23,078 nucleotides of DNA, from assembly GCF_000003605.2 (NCBI RefSeq), contig NW_003109096.1, positions 199,177 through 222,254 on the forward strand, written 5' to 3'. The first letter of the stretch is position 1. Each line of letters starts with the position of its first letter. This document shows positions 1-11,700 of the stretch, in pieces. The DNA is from Saccoglossus kowalevskii (lineage: Eukaryota; Hemichordata; Enteropneusta; Harrimaniidae). A program made the position numbers and the translations under genes. Below the pieces are notes generated by a model. That model was not told the origin of the DNA, ran no database searches, and worked only from the letters and a program-made list of their open reading frames with translations.

Positions 1-44
1 ACCCAGAAAAAATACACTGTTTACATTATTATTGTTAGCATATT

Positions 45-1175
45 CACAGTCCCTCTATCCCGGTCTGGAAACGACTAGCGTTCTTTTGTCTCGAACCGTG
101 TTGCATGTAAACAAACCGTTCACACCTGGTCCGAGGGACCCAGGAAGTCAAACAGATTACAATACCGTCAGAATATTCATTAAATTCGGCAAATTTACCG
201 TCATGCAAAGCGATACCTCATTGTATGACTTCACTTTGACTTCAAATTTGGGCAACTACAACGTAAACAAAGCATGTAAACAAAATTAGCACTATGAAAT
301 TTGGGGTTTTTGAACCCTGATACGTATCAAAACCAGCCTACCAACCCATAAACATCCAGATCCTGCCATGTGAAGATTAATATCTAGTTTTAATTGGGAA
401 AAAACTTCGCGTACCAACATGCTGACATCGCTAAACAAATCTTGTCAAAATGGCGTCGTTCATGTTAACGTAGTCGATTAAAAACCTGTGATATTTCTGA
501 TTCTCGGGGGTTCATAACAGTTCAAGTCAACTATACAAAAACTAATGACTTTATTCGATGCAAAATATAAAACAATGCTTCAATTTTTGTATATAAATGA
601 TGTTTTTAGCACTGAATAGCGAACATTGTCATTTCAAACGTCGCCATTCGCTTTTACGATCAAAAAAGCATACATAAAAACCGACCAATTTAACATAAAT
701 AAAATGCGGTGCGACACATAACAAATCAGCCCACCAATTTTTAATGATATGTTTTGACCATAAAATGTCAAAATCGAAGTCAAATATTGGTTTTGCGTTG
801 AGAAGTAGGGTAAATAAAATAGAGTTCACCCCAAAATCATACACAAACAATTTCTGGGTGTAAAAGTATGAAAATTTGTTGCAAAAATGTGTCGCTGCTG
901 GTAAAATAGATGAATTAAAAAACTACTCGCCGGCTAAAATATGACCTTATACAGATATCATGATTGAAAAATTATGTGAAAAAGCCTGAATTCTGGAATA
1001 AACAACTAAGTTTAAAAAAAACAACATAGCACTGACAATGTCAAAAATAGTGACCGGCTGTGTACTGATCACATGACAATGCTTTGCCTTTACCAGCAAC
1101 GTGCCTTTGCCAGGGAAGGAGGCAATTCACACCTAATACAATGACCATTTCCAGACTGGGGATAGAGGGACTGTG
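45..1175. mobile_element. Non-autonomous DNA transposon, 1.13 kb, with TIRs and target-site duplication
   Basis: The left end, CACAGTCCCTCTATCCCGG, is mirrored by the right end, ...GGGGATAGAGGGACTGTG, and the similarity extends inward through TCTGGAAA. Both sides are flanked by GCATATT (38-44 and 1176-1182), a 7-bp direct repeat that looks like a target-site duplication. The interior has no meaningful ORF, so the element cannot encode its own transposase. The superfamily is not clear: the C-A-G-like ends recall hAT, but hAT elements usually duplicate 8 bp. Confidence 0.75.
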
Positions 1176-1277
1176 GCATATTATTAACTAGACTTTAATA
1201 ATAGTGCCATAGATTATATACTCTGGATAAGAATCCCTTTGTAGTATGCCAGTATTTCAAATCCCTCTTATTTAGAT

Positions 1278-1497
1278 TACTGAAAAATACTTTATTTTAG
1301 CTGGAATAATTTTTACCAAAAAATTTATTGGGTGTTTTTTTAATGAAGTTATTTTTACTGGATGTATTTTACATTCAAGAGTTGAATGTAAAATATAGGA
1401 AAAAAGGTATATTTGCTGGATTTTATTCTCATTGAATCATTCCTTCAGCAAAAATAGCAAAAATTAATTCCAAGCGAAAATAAAGTATTTTACAGTA
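1278..1497 (+). mobile_element. TA-flanked MITE, family 1, copy 1
   Basis: It starts TACTGAAAAATACTTTATTT and ends AAATAAAGTATTTTACAGTA in mirror image, with TA at both edges as for Tc1/mariner-type insertions. An internal TTCAGC...GCAAAAATAGC segment is shared with the copies at 2938, 14944 and 19098. This is the most diverged of the four copies. No coding capacity. Confidence 0.75.
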
Positions 1498-1533
1498 CTA
1501 AAATTCAGTTTATCATATGTGTAATATTAATAT

Positions 1534-1970
1534 TGTCTGTCGTCCGTGTCAACTTTTTACTTTTTCAACTTCTTCTTAAAAACTACAATTCTTATTGCTT
1601 TGATACTTGGTGTATATGTACCTTGGGTAGACCTCACTTAGATTTTTCATTTCATGATGATATCGTTAGTTTTCTAATGAATATTTTTGTCATTTTTGAT
1701 AAAAAGTAATATTTTCGACTTCTTGTTAAAACACAAGTCTGATTGCTTTGATATTATACATATAGGTATTACAGGTAGATTTCTCTAAGATTTGTTCATT
1801 TCGTAATGATATGTTCTTTAATTTTGATGAATATTTTTGTCATTTTTGGTAAAAAGTAATATTTTCGAATTCTTGGTAAAGACCGCAAGTCTGATTGCCT
1901 TGATGTTATACATGTAGGTATAATCTCAGATAGACCTCTCTCAGATTTGCGGAGCTCTCAGCCTGCTTGT
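1534..1970. repeat. 150-bp tandem repeat, three units
   Basis: Matching landmarks recur exactly 150 bp apart: TTTTTCAACTTCTTCTTAAA at 1561, ATTTTCGACTTCTTGTTAAA at 1711 and ATTTTCGAATTCTTGGTAAA at 1861. Each is followed by a TTGCTTTGAT-like block and a GTAGA.CTC block. The linking phrase TGAATATTTTTGTCATTTTT also occurs in the array at 12460-12850. Non-coding. Confidence 0.75.
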
Positions 1971-2701
1971 TTTTTTTAATAAGTTTCATAATCTTTGATT
2001 TATTCATATACTATATATTCTGCAGACATGAACTCTGAGTTGAAATGTTTTATACTGCATCAGCTGAATGAATCATATTCATATCGAAAGTTAAAATTGA
2101 CTAACCCTTAAGAGCTTAAAGGGGAACTGATACTATAAATAGGGGCAAGATGGCCAATTAGTATGTATGCTAATCTGAACCAAGTCGTTCATATCGTGGT
2201 GAGAGCTCCGGGAACTGTGCCATTTACGATGTTTTGAGATCAAGCTGTGATTCCAAATACATTTCCACGGGGGCATGAATATGTATGCTAGTGATTACAC
2301 TCATCTGGTTGGGCTTTTGATGTATAAATGTTGTAGTTTTCGGTTGAAACGTACCGCGACATGTAAAAATCATGAGTTTAAAATGGCGGCTAATGTATGC
2401 AAAATGCCTGTCAATCACAGTTTGAGTAAGCGAGCATAATAAGCATTCATTTACTTAGTGGACAGAGGCGGAGTTAATTACCCATGAGCACATGGTGCAA
2501 TCCATGGGTTTGAGCTGTTCCCATTTAAATCACAAATAGAGAGTTCTGAATTGTTAACGCCCATCTTAAAAAAATGTTCTGTACTGTCATTGCACCTGCA
2601 AGTATTTTTAACAGTATTTCGCGGAAAAAATATTTCTCACTCTCTTAACAATAATTGACATCCATTTATATATAAGATCTATTGTGTGTTTCATATTACA
2701 G
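1971..2701. other. Upstream non-coding stretch before first visible NHL exon
   Basis: AT-rich sequence with no recognisable exon on either strand. It has several stop codons in all frames and no NHL-like peptide. It ends in a good pyrimidine-rich acceptor (TTTCATATTACAG) for the exon at 2702, so it is the 3' part of an intron of the NHL gene. Short ORFs on the minus strand here show no composition bias or family match. Confidence 0.6.
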
Positions 2702-2759
2702 GGTTGTCCGGGAACAAAAAGAACCGATGATCGTATCCGTAAAGTTGATGTGAAAACAG
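2702..2759 (+). CDS. NHL gene, exon a (first visible exon)
   Basis: Acceptor TTTCATATTACAG is followed by codons reading GCPGTKRTDDRIRKVDVKT plus one base; the donor is GTAAGT (phase 1). The DDRIRKVDVKTG core is the classic 'xNRIRKVD' strand of an NHL repeat. The preceding GCPGTKR is longer than in later units, where the phase-0 boundary falls directly before the N-H or N-S pair. This may be a lineage insertion. The exon must be preceded by another one ending in phase 0; I found no convincing candidate in 1-2700. Confidence 0.8.
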
Positions 2760-5700
2760 GTAAGTACGCCAACATCTCCTTCTTAATCAAACTACATGGG
2801 ACTTGTACAATTGTGACTAATGTATTTAATCCCCCGTAGGTATTGTGACGACGCTGGCTGGATCACTTCAGGGATACCAAGATGGCGTTGGAGAAAAAGC
2901 AATGTTTCACCATCCTGCAGGTGAGAATATACTGAAATACTGTGGAATACTTTATTTTCGCTGGAATTAATTTTCACTGAAAAGGCTTTTTGGGCGTTTT
3001 GTATGGAATTTATTTTCACTGTTTTTTGATGAGTTTAATGTGAAATATAGGAAAAAAAAGGTATATTCGCTGGATTTTATTTTCACGGAATCATCCCTTC
3101 AGCGAAAATAGCCAAAAATAAATTCCAAGCGAAAATAAAGTATTCTACAGTAGTTGAAATTCATAATAATTGTATAAAAGTGTTTTGTAAATATTTTCAC
3201 TATTTTCGTGTTTTGATTGATTAATTTCACTTGGATTAAGTTCACAAACTTTGCAGAGAAACAGTTAGTTTTATTGTTAGTTCACATGTATACATGAATT
3301 TAATTTAACAGATTAACTTATCTGTGAAAATAACAAAATTAAAAACCAATGAATAACTAATGCATTTACAGTAGTACCTTCATGTTTTTGAGAACTTTAT
3401 AATATATAGTTTGAACTTATAACTTAAGGTAGACATGCAGTTTACTTGACAGGTATTTTAATTAGTTAATTAGGAAACCAAGATGACCTCCCTTGTCCAC
3501 AAAACTATATATTTTCGGAAAGCTTATTAGTCCCTGTTCGGAGTCATATCTCAGAATCCCTTGGACAGATTTCGTTCATTCTTTGCACGTGCCTAGTACT
3601 TTATGTGGGACATATGCACATGCAGTGGTTTAGCGATTCGATTCAAAATGGCCAACTGGCAGCCATCTTGTTTTTTGAAAATGTTGTATTTTAGACATGC
3701 TTTGTCAGTTTTCATTCAAACATGGTACATAGATCATACATGTTAGGATGCATGTCCCCGACCATCCGTGAGTTCCTGAGTCTGTCCGTGTGTCCGTCCG
3801 TTCGTGCGTCACTCTGTCCAGAGTCATATTTCAGAATCCTGTGGACCGATTCCGTTCATTCTTTGCATGTGCCTAGTATCTTATGTGGATCATATGCACA
3901 TGCAGTGGTTTAGGTGATTTGATTCAAAATGGCCGACTGGCAGCCATCTTGTTTTTTTGATTTTTTTTATGCGGTATTTTGGACGTGCTCTGTCAGTTTT
4001 CATTCAAATTTGGCACATACATGTACTTTATACATGTTAGGATGCATGTCCATGACAATTTGTTTCAAAATCTGGTCAAGGATGGCCGATTGACAGCCAT
4101 CTGACTTGTTGGCCTTACTGCTATATTTCCACAATTTATGTACCATTTTCATTCATATTTGGCACATACATCATACATATCAGTGTGTTTCATAATTAGA
4201 TCAAAGATGGCCGAATAACGGCTGTTTTTATTTTTGGCCATATTACTAGCGGTACTACAAGGAACACGTGTTTTGATGTAAATAAACAATCTGTTGTATA
4301 CGCCACTTGGAACTCAAGTTTCAAGGACATGCTCGAGACAACTTCTTCGCTTTAATATGATGAGTACAAAGAGACCTTTAAAAATTTAACGGGGACTGTG
4401 TCATTTTCAATGACTTGTTGTATGAATTTTAAAATTTTGTTAGTATTTTTTTTATGGACACTGTAGTTTGAAATATGCACAAAAATGTGCTTTTTTGGTC
4501 AAAAGTGATTTAAAAAAAAAATAACTTCTAAACCATGCTTCTGTTTCCTGTCAAAATTGGTTTATAGGTACATCTGTTTACTATGAAGAAAGTGCCGTCT
4601 TGAAAACTGTTTACCAGTTGTCAATTTTGCAGGGTAGCAGCTCAAATTTCACTACTTCAAGTTTATGCATAAATTAACACCCAGGCTAGCTGTCTGTACG
4701 ATTGTTGTAACACTGTTCAACCACAGTCCCTCCACAGGACTATGGTTCAACCAAAAACAAATGCTCCGACAGCGTTTTGAAGATAAACATACATGAAAAT
4801 TTAAAAACAAAAAGTCAAAGTCAAAGCGTCTAGGAGCTATTTTTTTTTTAAAGTTCTGGAATGTGCACTGAAAAGAAGCTGAGATAATTGCTAATTTGCA
4901 TAAAAATTCACTCAGTAAGAAGTTTGCTAATGCTCATAATTAAAATGGCTGTTCCAAATTTAAATGTATTGTCGTTTTGTTAAAAGTTAAATATAGTGCA
5001 TAATATGGAGATCCCGTCATTTCTTTTTTTCACCATGTTTCTTTTTTATTATTTATGTACAGCCTTGCTAAATCTTGCTAAGCATTCAAAAGAGAGAATG
5101 TTTGCACCTGTTATCTATATTTTAAAATCATTTTGAGAGTATGTTCCACTTTTCACAATTCTACCAAATTTCATTCCCAAGTGCCCACAAACCTGCATCT
5201 CTACCTTAAAGTGTAATTACATGTATCGTCTGAACATTGAACTTGCTAAATAATGATAATTTTCAAAAGAGATATAGTCTTAAACACACTAAGATAGAAG
5301 AAAAATTTAAATAATAATTTATTGTGTAAACATTGAACTCAAACATTAATATATAATTTGAACTTGAAAAATGATATATACATATTCAATTTGATAACAA
5401 ATATTATATATTTTCAAGAATGATATTCTTAGGTATTTTAAATATGAGAAATAAAAAATAGAACTCCAAGAATAAGACTTATTTGCTCTTTGCCCACATT
5501 ATATTAAGTTTGGTATTTTCTATATTCTAGGAATGTCCATGCATAGAAAGACAAGAACTCTTTTTGTTGCAGACAGTGTAAGTATCAATTCCTACAAATG
5601 TTGCAATGCCCAATATATGCTGAAAACAATTGTCTAACTTATTTATTGACCCAGGTAATATGAATCATCCCTTCAGCAAAAATAATTTTTTTTACAGTAT

Positions 5701-8700
5701 CTGGGGAAAAAAACATTCATAAATTCAATCAATTTATTGCAATCAAAAATCCTAAACACATTCAGTCATCAGTATTTTTTTTTTCAATTTCAAATATTAA
5801 AAGTTGGCCAGTCTTACAACGGAGGAAAAAACAGCTTAGCTGTTTTTAGCAGACTGAACGCTCATCATCACGTATCAAGTTTGGTTAATTATTTAACGAT
5901 GTGGAATTAGAAAATCAGTTCCAAAGATACAGTATTAAATGTCGCGGGGCGGTCATACATGCAACAAACATGTTATTGTGTTCACTGCTGTACAAACGAA
6001 CAATTGTTGGTATAAGTATGAATGTATCTACATGATGGTGGTACTCGTAGCGCATGTAGTCTTTCGTGCCGCCTAAACTATGAAGTGACCATGATTTGTT
6101 TAATTTGTACCGTAGCTATATCAAATTAAGGGGGTTTAGGTCAATCGAATTGTTGTTAATAGATGTAGATTAATTTATTGATAACCACAATAAGTTTAGA
6201 ATGCACATTCAGCAATTCAAGATGGTCATGGTACGAGGAAATATCTCTGATAATTAAATTTTGAATAATTTTATCTTTTTTGTACCCAGGCGAACAGTAG
6301 AATACGAGCCATCAATGTCGTCACTGGTAAGGATCATTATATTTGTGTCTGTCTTTCTGATGGTTCCAGAAACATTTTTTCTCAACTATTAATATAGATC
6401 AAATCTGTGGATTTAAATAATCAACTGTCAATGTGTCTCAGTATCTGGATTATAGTAAGCTGTACGTGATTGGTTGATTTGAACATAAAATAGGAAACTT
6501 ACAATATGCTACTGAACGCAGTTTCATAAAGTTAAATTGCACAATGTTGTTTGTCAAGCCACATTGTGTTCATTTTGGGTTCTGTGAAATGTGGTGTGAA
6601 ATATGCTGGTACATTGTTTACATATTGTGCCGGCTCTGTGGCGTTTTATAGAAAGTCGTTTTGAAATCATGTACGATAGTATTATATGAGTGCAACAAAT
6701 TTAAAATGTAAAACGAAATTATCAGATAAACGGAAAATACATTCATACAATACACACACACATAAATAATGACATGACATGCAGTACCAGGGACACATTG
6801 ACACTCCTTTCATGACAAGTGTCACCATTTCATGTTTGGTATTCATTGTATGACAGGTGAGGTCACTACGTTTGCTGGGAGTGGTAAAGAGGAACTCAAA
6901 GATGGACTGAAGACTATTGCTTCTTTCTTCAATCCGCAAGCTGTCGCCGTAGATCACGTGTATAAAGACAGATTTTTTGTTGCCGACACGGTAAGTGTAT
7001 ATTTTGTGGTTAAAATAACAGGTTTATATACAAAATACCGATACTAGACCATATTCCAAACTGGCCTTTGCGACCTAGTTGAGAGTGAGGGGGTGGGGGG
7101 GGGGGGTGGCAAAAATAAGTCATAAGGATTTCTTGTTGTCATGGAGATTTACAAATGCAGTGGCCGTTTATTAATATGGTCTATTGCAACACAATCCAAT
7201 AAGGATTACTCTGGGGTTTATATTTTTGTTGTATCTCCTGTCATCCAAGCTGCTATGTCAAGAGAATGTCATTAAAATTCAACAAATCACCTAGGCAGAA
7301 GATCTCTGATTGTTTACCATTGTTTTTCATTGTTAATTGACTACTCAGAGTGATACAGAACAAGTGACTCTGGTATGGCAGGATATGCTCACTTTTTTGC
7401 AAACCTCTGATATTACTTCTTGGTCCATATATAACATTGATTTGTGCACAAGTATTGGGGCAGCCAATTTGCAAACTCGCTAGCAAACTCGCTAGCAAAC
7501 TTCAAAATTAGCTAACTTCTACACGGTTGGCTTTCTAATCTCGCGGGTGCCGTCTTGTGGTCATGCCGACTTAAGGCTAATCTATATATAACAGTAGGGG
7601 ACGATTATCATACTTTAGGAGTTGGATGACGATTTTGCTTTCAAATATACCAAGGAAAGTGTTCTATGTTCTTTGTGTCCACGTGAAAACGACGAATGCG
7701 GTCGATTTTGTTTTAGCGGTTGGGTAATGTTACCCCAACGGATCGTTTGGATGTGAAAAATTGTTATTTTCTCCCTGATTTGTAGGAAACTGTTTCTCAA
7801 CTTGTCTATTTAGTTTCAAGCAGTGTTCAAGATGGCTACGCCCATATAGTAAATATCGGTGGATTAATCGCATTTATCATATTACCACTTGTACACCATC
7901 TGACTGTGGCCATTTTCACGCTCAAATCACTCAGGGAAATACAGACATGTACCAGCCTGAGGATGCGTAAAAGCATTCAATGTCCCCTAACGCAATATAG
8001 ACTCACCAGGAGTGGGCGCGATCATAAGTTGGCGCCAGCGAGAATCGAAAGCTAACCATTTAGTCAAAACTCAGCTGTTCGCTAGCGAGTTTGCAAATTG
8101 GCTGCCCCAATACTTCTGAGATATACTGTCAATACTCCAAGAGTGATCCTAGTTTCTCTCGTGATGCACTGTACTACTACTGTAAAGGGGGTAATTATTC
8201 ACTGGGTTTTAATTTAGCTTATTTCGCTGACTGGAAAATGCGCTAAATTAAAACCCAGTGAATATGTAAAATTTAGCATAGAACACATTATCTAAATGAC
8301 GAAACCGTGAATTTAAAACCCACTGAATATGCCTAAAATGGTAAATCAGTGAAATTTAAACCCAGTGAAAATTAATCATTTTACAGTATACACATTGTTC
8401 TATGTATGTATGTAAATGTCCCATGTCCCATATTGAGTTCTTATTTGGTTACAACTTCTGTTGCCAGGACAACCATGCTATCCGTGAAGTGAGTCTACCT
8501 GATGGAGAAGTGACAACAATAGCTGGTGGCGAAAAGGGTTTTAAAGATGGTAAAGGCACAGGGGCGACATTCTATCACCCGGCTGGAGTAACGATTGATC
8601 CAATCAGAAATATATTATTCATCGCTGATCATGTGAGTACAACATGCTGGTGTCAAATATTTAAAATAGCATGTTTTTTTTCGATATGTTGTCTGAAAAT

Positions 8701-11700
8701 TATTATTTTTCTTAATATGCCAATATGTTTTCCTTTCAACACTAATTGTATGCATTTGGTGTCTAGCTTGCAAATTAGATTTTTTCAACAAATCTTCTGC
8801 CCCCCCCCCCAATTTCAATTGGTCACCCCTTAGATGTTTACATGTCCATTGTAATGCTGGGGTTTGTTTTGATGGTTGCTGCCGTGGCATTGATTTTTAT
8901 TGTTGAGTTTTCGTTGTCATTGCTGCTGCTGTTTATATGTTTATTTACCTGTTTATTACAGTATAACCACGCTATTAGAATGATTGGTGTCGAGTCTAGT
9001 GAGTATGATATTTTTTGCTTTTTAGTACCCGTTCACCTACCATTACATCTCCAACATTTTCTCAGAAATTCTGCAGCAGATATCGATGAAACTTGACAGG
9101 TTGATGAACAAGTCTCTGTTGAATAATTTTTTTTTTCCAGATCTGAAAATCATAAGATTTTTTGTATTTATATTTTAACTGTCATTTTCAGTTTTTATTG
9201 CTTTTCATTACTATTAACGAAGTTTCTATTTATTTTTGTTCAAAATTGTTTTTTATTTTCATTTTTGTTCATGCATTTATAATATCGTATCCACTTTGCC
9301 GTAATTTCACTTTTAATGTCTTTCTTCTGTAGTCTATTTGTTTTTGAATTGTGTGACAGAAATGTTACCTTAGCTCTCAGTTAATTGATCATGCAGCAAC
9401 CTTCAAAGTTTACAACTGTTTGCCAATACATTATACACTCTGGAATACCTGTTGGTGCTCCAAACAGCGTAGAAACCTGAACGGCAAATTAACATATCGG
9501 CTCTGTCTCTGTGTATTTTCCACTGAGTTACTATTCTGTACTAAGATTGAATTAAAGCGGGGGAGTCGTCACCTGCGCATGCGTCAGATGGCAATAGCGT
9601 GTCATTGTTTACAAACAAGCATCTACCCATGAGCCTTTGCGTTTTTAGCATTGTGGTGTTATCGTCGCTTGGGACTCAATTTCCACGTGTGCGCAGGTGA
9701 CAACCCTCCAACTTTAAACTGCGCATGACTTAAAACTTTATTGTAATAAATTTTTTTTATTCTCCAGAAATTGTCACAACATTAGCGGGTAGCGGCAAAC
9801 CTGGTTTTGTGAATGGGATGGGTAATCAGGCTATGTTCAATTACCCAGAAGGCATGGCGTATGACACTGAAAACAAAGTGCTTTATGTTGTTGAATTTGT
9901 ATGTATTTTCAAACGTAAATATTATCTCTCTAATACATTTTTAACATTTTGAAACCTTGTTATTGAACTTGCCTGCAACCATATTATAAATTTTCTCCTA
10001 TAGTGCATTTTGACTAATAATTTGAAGATATGAATGCAATTGATTGATTGAATATGGCCGACAAGTGGTCATTTCGTGGGTGCGTGTGGCAGTAGCTTTT
10101 ACAGTGACTTGCTTAGGCCAGACTTTTTTTTATTCCTTGTTTCTCGAGTTTTTATAAAGCAATTTTTTTGAGGAGGGCGGAAAAAAAATTAAATTAATTC
10201 TTTTTTTCCCATTAGATTTGTGCGATTCTCAAAGAATTGTAAGTGAGATCATTGATCGAAGAGAAGAAATGAAATAAAATATTATTCCATGTATAACCTT
10301 GTTTCTCATCTGCGCGAGACTTCGGTACTTTGATCATGAAACTCCCACGAAAATGCAAATAATATTTTTTTAGCATTTTTATGCGCTTACAAATCGGCGG
10401 GCGCGAGAAATTACGCTGAAATAAAATTTTATTTTTATTTCATTTTCGATTCCTGTTCATTCGGCAGGTTTGCGAAACAGGGGATAATAAAAGTCTGACC
10501 TCATCAGAAATGGGAGAAAAAAAACATACTCTAATCCAAATTTAGAACCAACAACTTCTCATTGGTATTCAAATAAAAATGAGTATTTGTGCACAGATTG
10601 TTTTGGTACGTACAATAACAAATCACTGCATATGATATTTGTGGTTTCGATTTTTCATAGAACGAAAACTGCTGTGTGTCCTGTTTATGATAAATTATAT
10701 CATACTCTTTTTTGGTCTACAGTATGGAGTATCGAACAACAATATTATATGTATATGTATTGCATCTTTATCATTGTTTGAGAGGGTTTTGTGACGCTTT
10801 CAACAATTGTGGCTCTATATTTATATGCTTCATCTCTGTATATTTCAGGATAATAACTGCGTACGAATAGTCGATGATGAAGGTAGGTATAATAGATAGT
10901 GATAGATATTTATTATACTATGACAGCTGTGTGTCGGGCGATACTCCAGCTGTACTGTCTTTGTGCATACTTTACGGTATCCTCGTAATAACCTCATCAT
11001 TATACATCTTTTCATTCCAAAGATATACCATAGGAATGTCAAAATCCAAAACGTTTAGAACAGAATCAGCGAACTTCTTTGTGTGAAGTCCGGTATTATT
11101 AGAGGATGCTTACGTGTGTAATCATTCCTTATTTGGAATTCGCATTTCCTAATATGGTAGAAAGAAAATACCCTGTTAAATATCTCAAAATTTTGGCACG
11201 CTATAACTTATGACATTACGGTGACAGATGTATAATAATTCTTTATTTACAATCATTATAGGCCAACTGGTCATCGTAATATTGAGTGATTACAATAGTA
11301 ATAATGATAACAATAATATTGATAATATGTTCAATAATGTGCTATGTAATAATTGCATCTGTCAAATGAGAAATATATAAATATTGTCATGTTTCGAATA
11401 GTGTTTGGATTTTTTGGTAGGGGTGACTGAAATAATTAACAAGGATATTCAATTTTATATGTATCTAGTTGTGTGTGGCATCAGATTTCTATTCTGTCAC
11501 TTTGAGTCAACGTTCATTTAAGTTTTAAGTCATATTTAGACAATTACAGTGACTTAGTGAGCATCACCTGAACCACAGATTTCGCAAACCTGTAATGAAG
11601 CTATGATTGGATAAATGAACCTTGTCTGATGAAGATGCTTAGTCATCAGCTTTTAACCTTTTCATGACCAGAATTTCTCACCCAAATTTTGGTGCCAACA

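Larger units (their letters stand above)
6991..8467. other. Intron e-f, built largely of two transposon remnants
   Basis: Contains a G-run (7089-7109, potential G-quadruplex), the 666-bp inverted-repeat element at 7450-8115 and the family 2 MITE at 8178-8388. Only about 80 bp separate the last MITE from the exon at 8468. The remaining parts show nothing. Confidence 0.6.

Noticed and set aside
32-289. 85-codon ORF on the plus strand
   Set aside because: It lies across the left end of the TIR element at 45-1175 and has no protein family features.
3722-3913. 63-codon ORF, cysteine- and serine-rich
   Set aside because: It is produced by the diverged 280-bp tandem repeat and its GTCCGTCC run; the reading frame breaks in the next unit.
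4715-4751. Hairpin as a tRNA or miRNA gene
   Set aside because: The GGTTCAACC word lacks a full B box and no cloverleaf forms; the stem is short and imperfect.
6682-6957. Minus-strand 91-codon ORF
   Set aside because: It is antisense to the well-supported NHL exon at 6857-6990.
7089-7109. G-run as regulatory quadruplex
   Set aside because: Homopolymer-like tract deep in an intron; possible quadruplex but no context to support a role.
8402-8833. 143-codon ORF, longest in the window
   Set aside because: Only 8468-8632 is coding; the flanks are intron read-through on both sides of clear splice sites.
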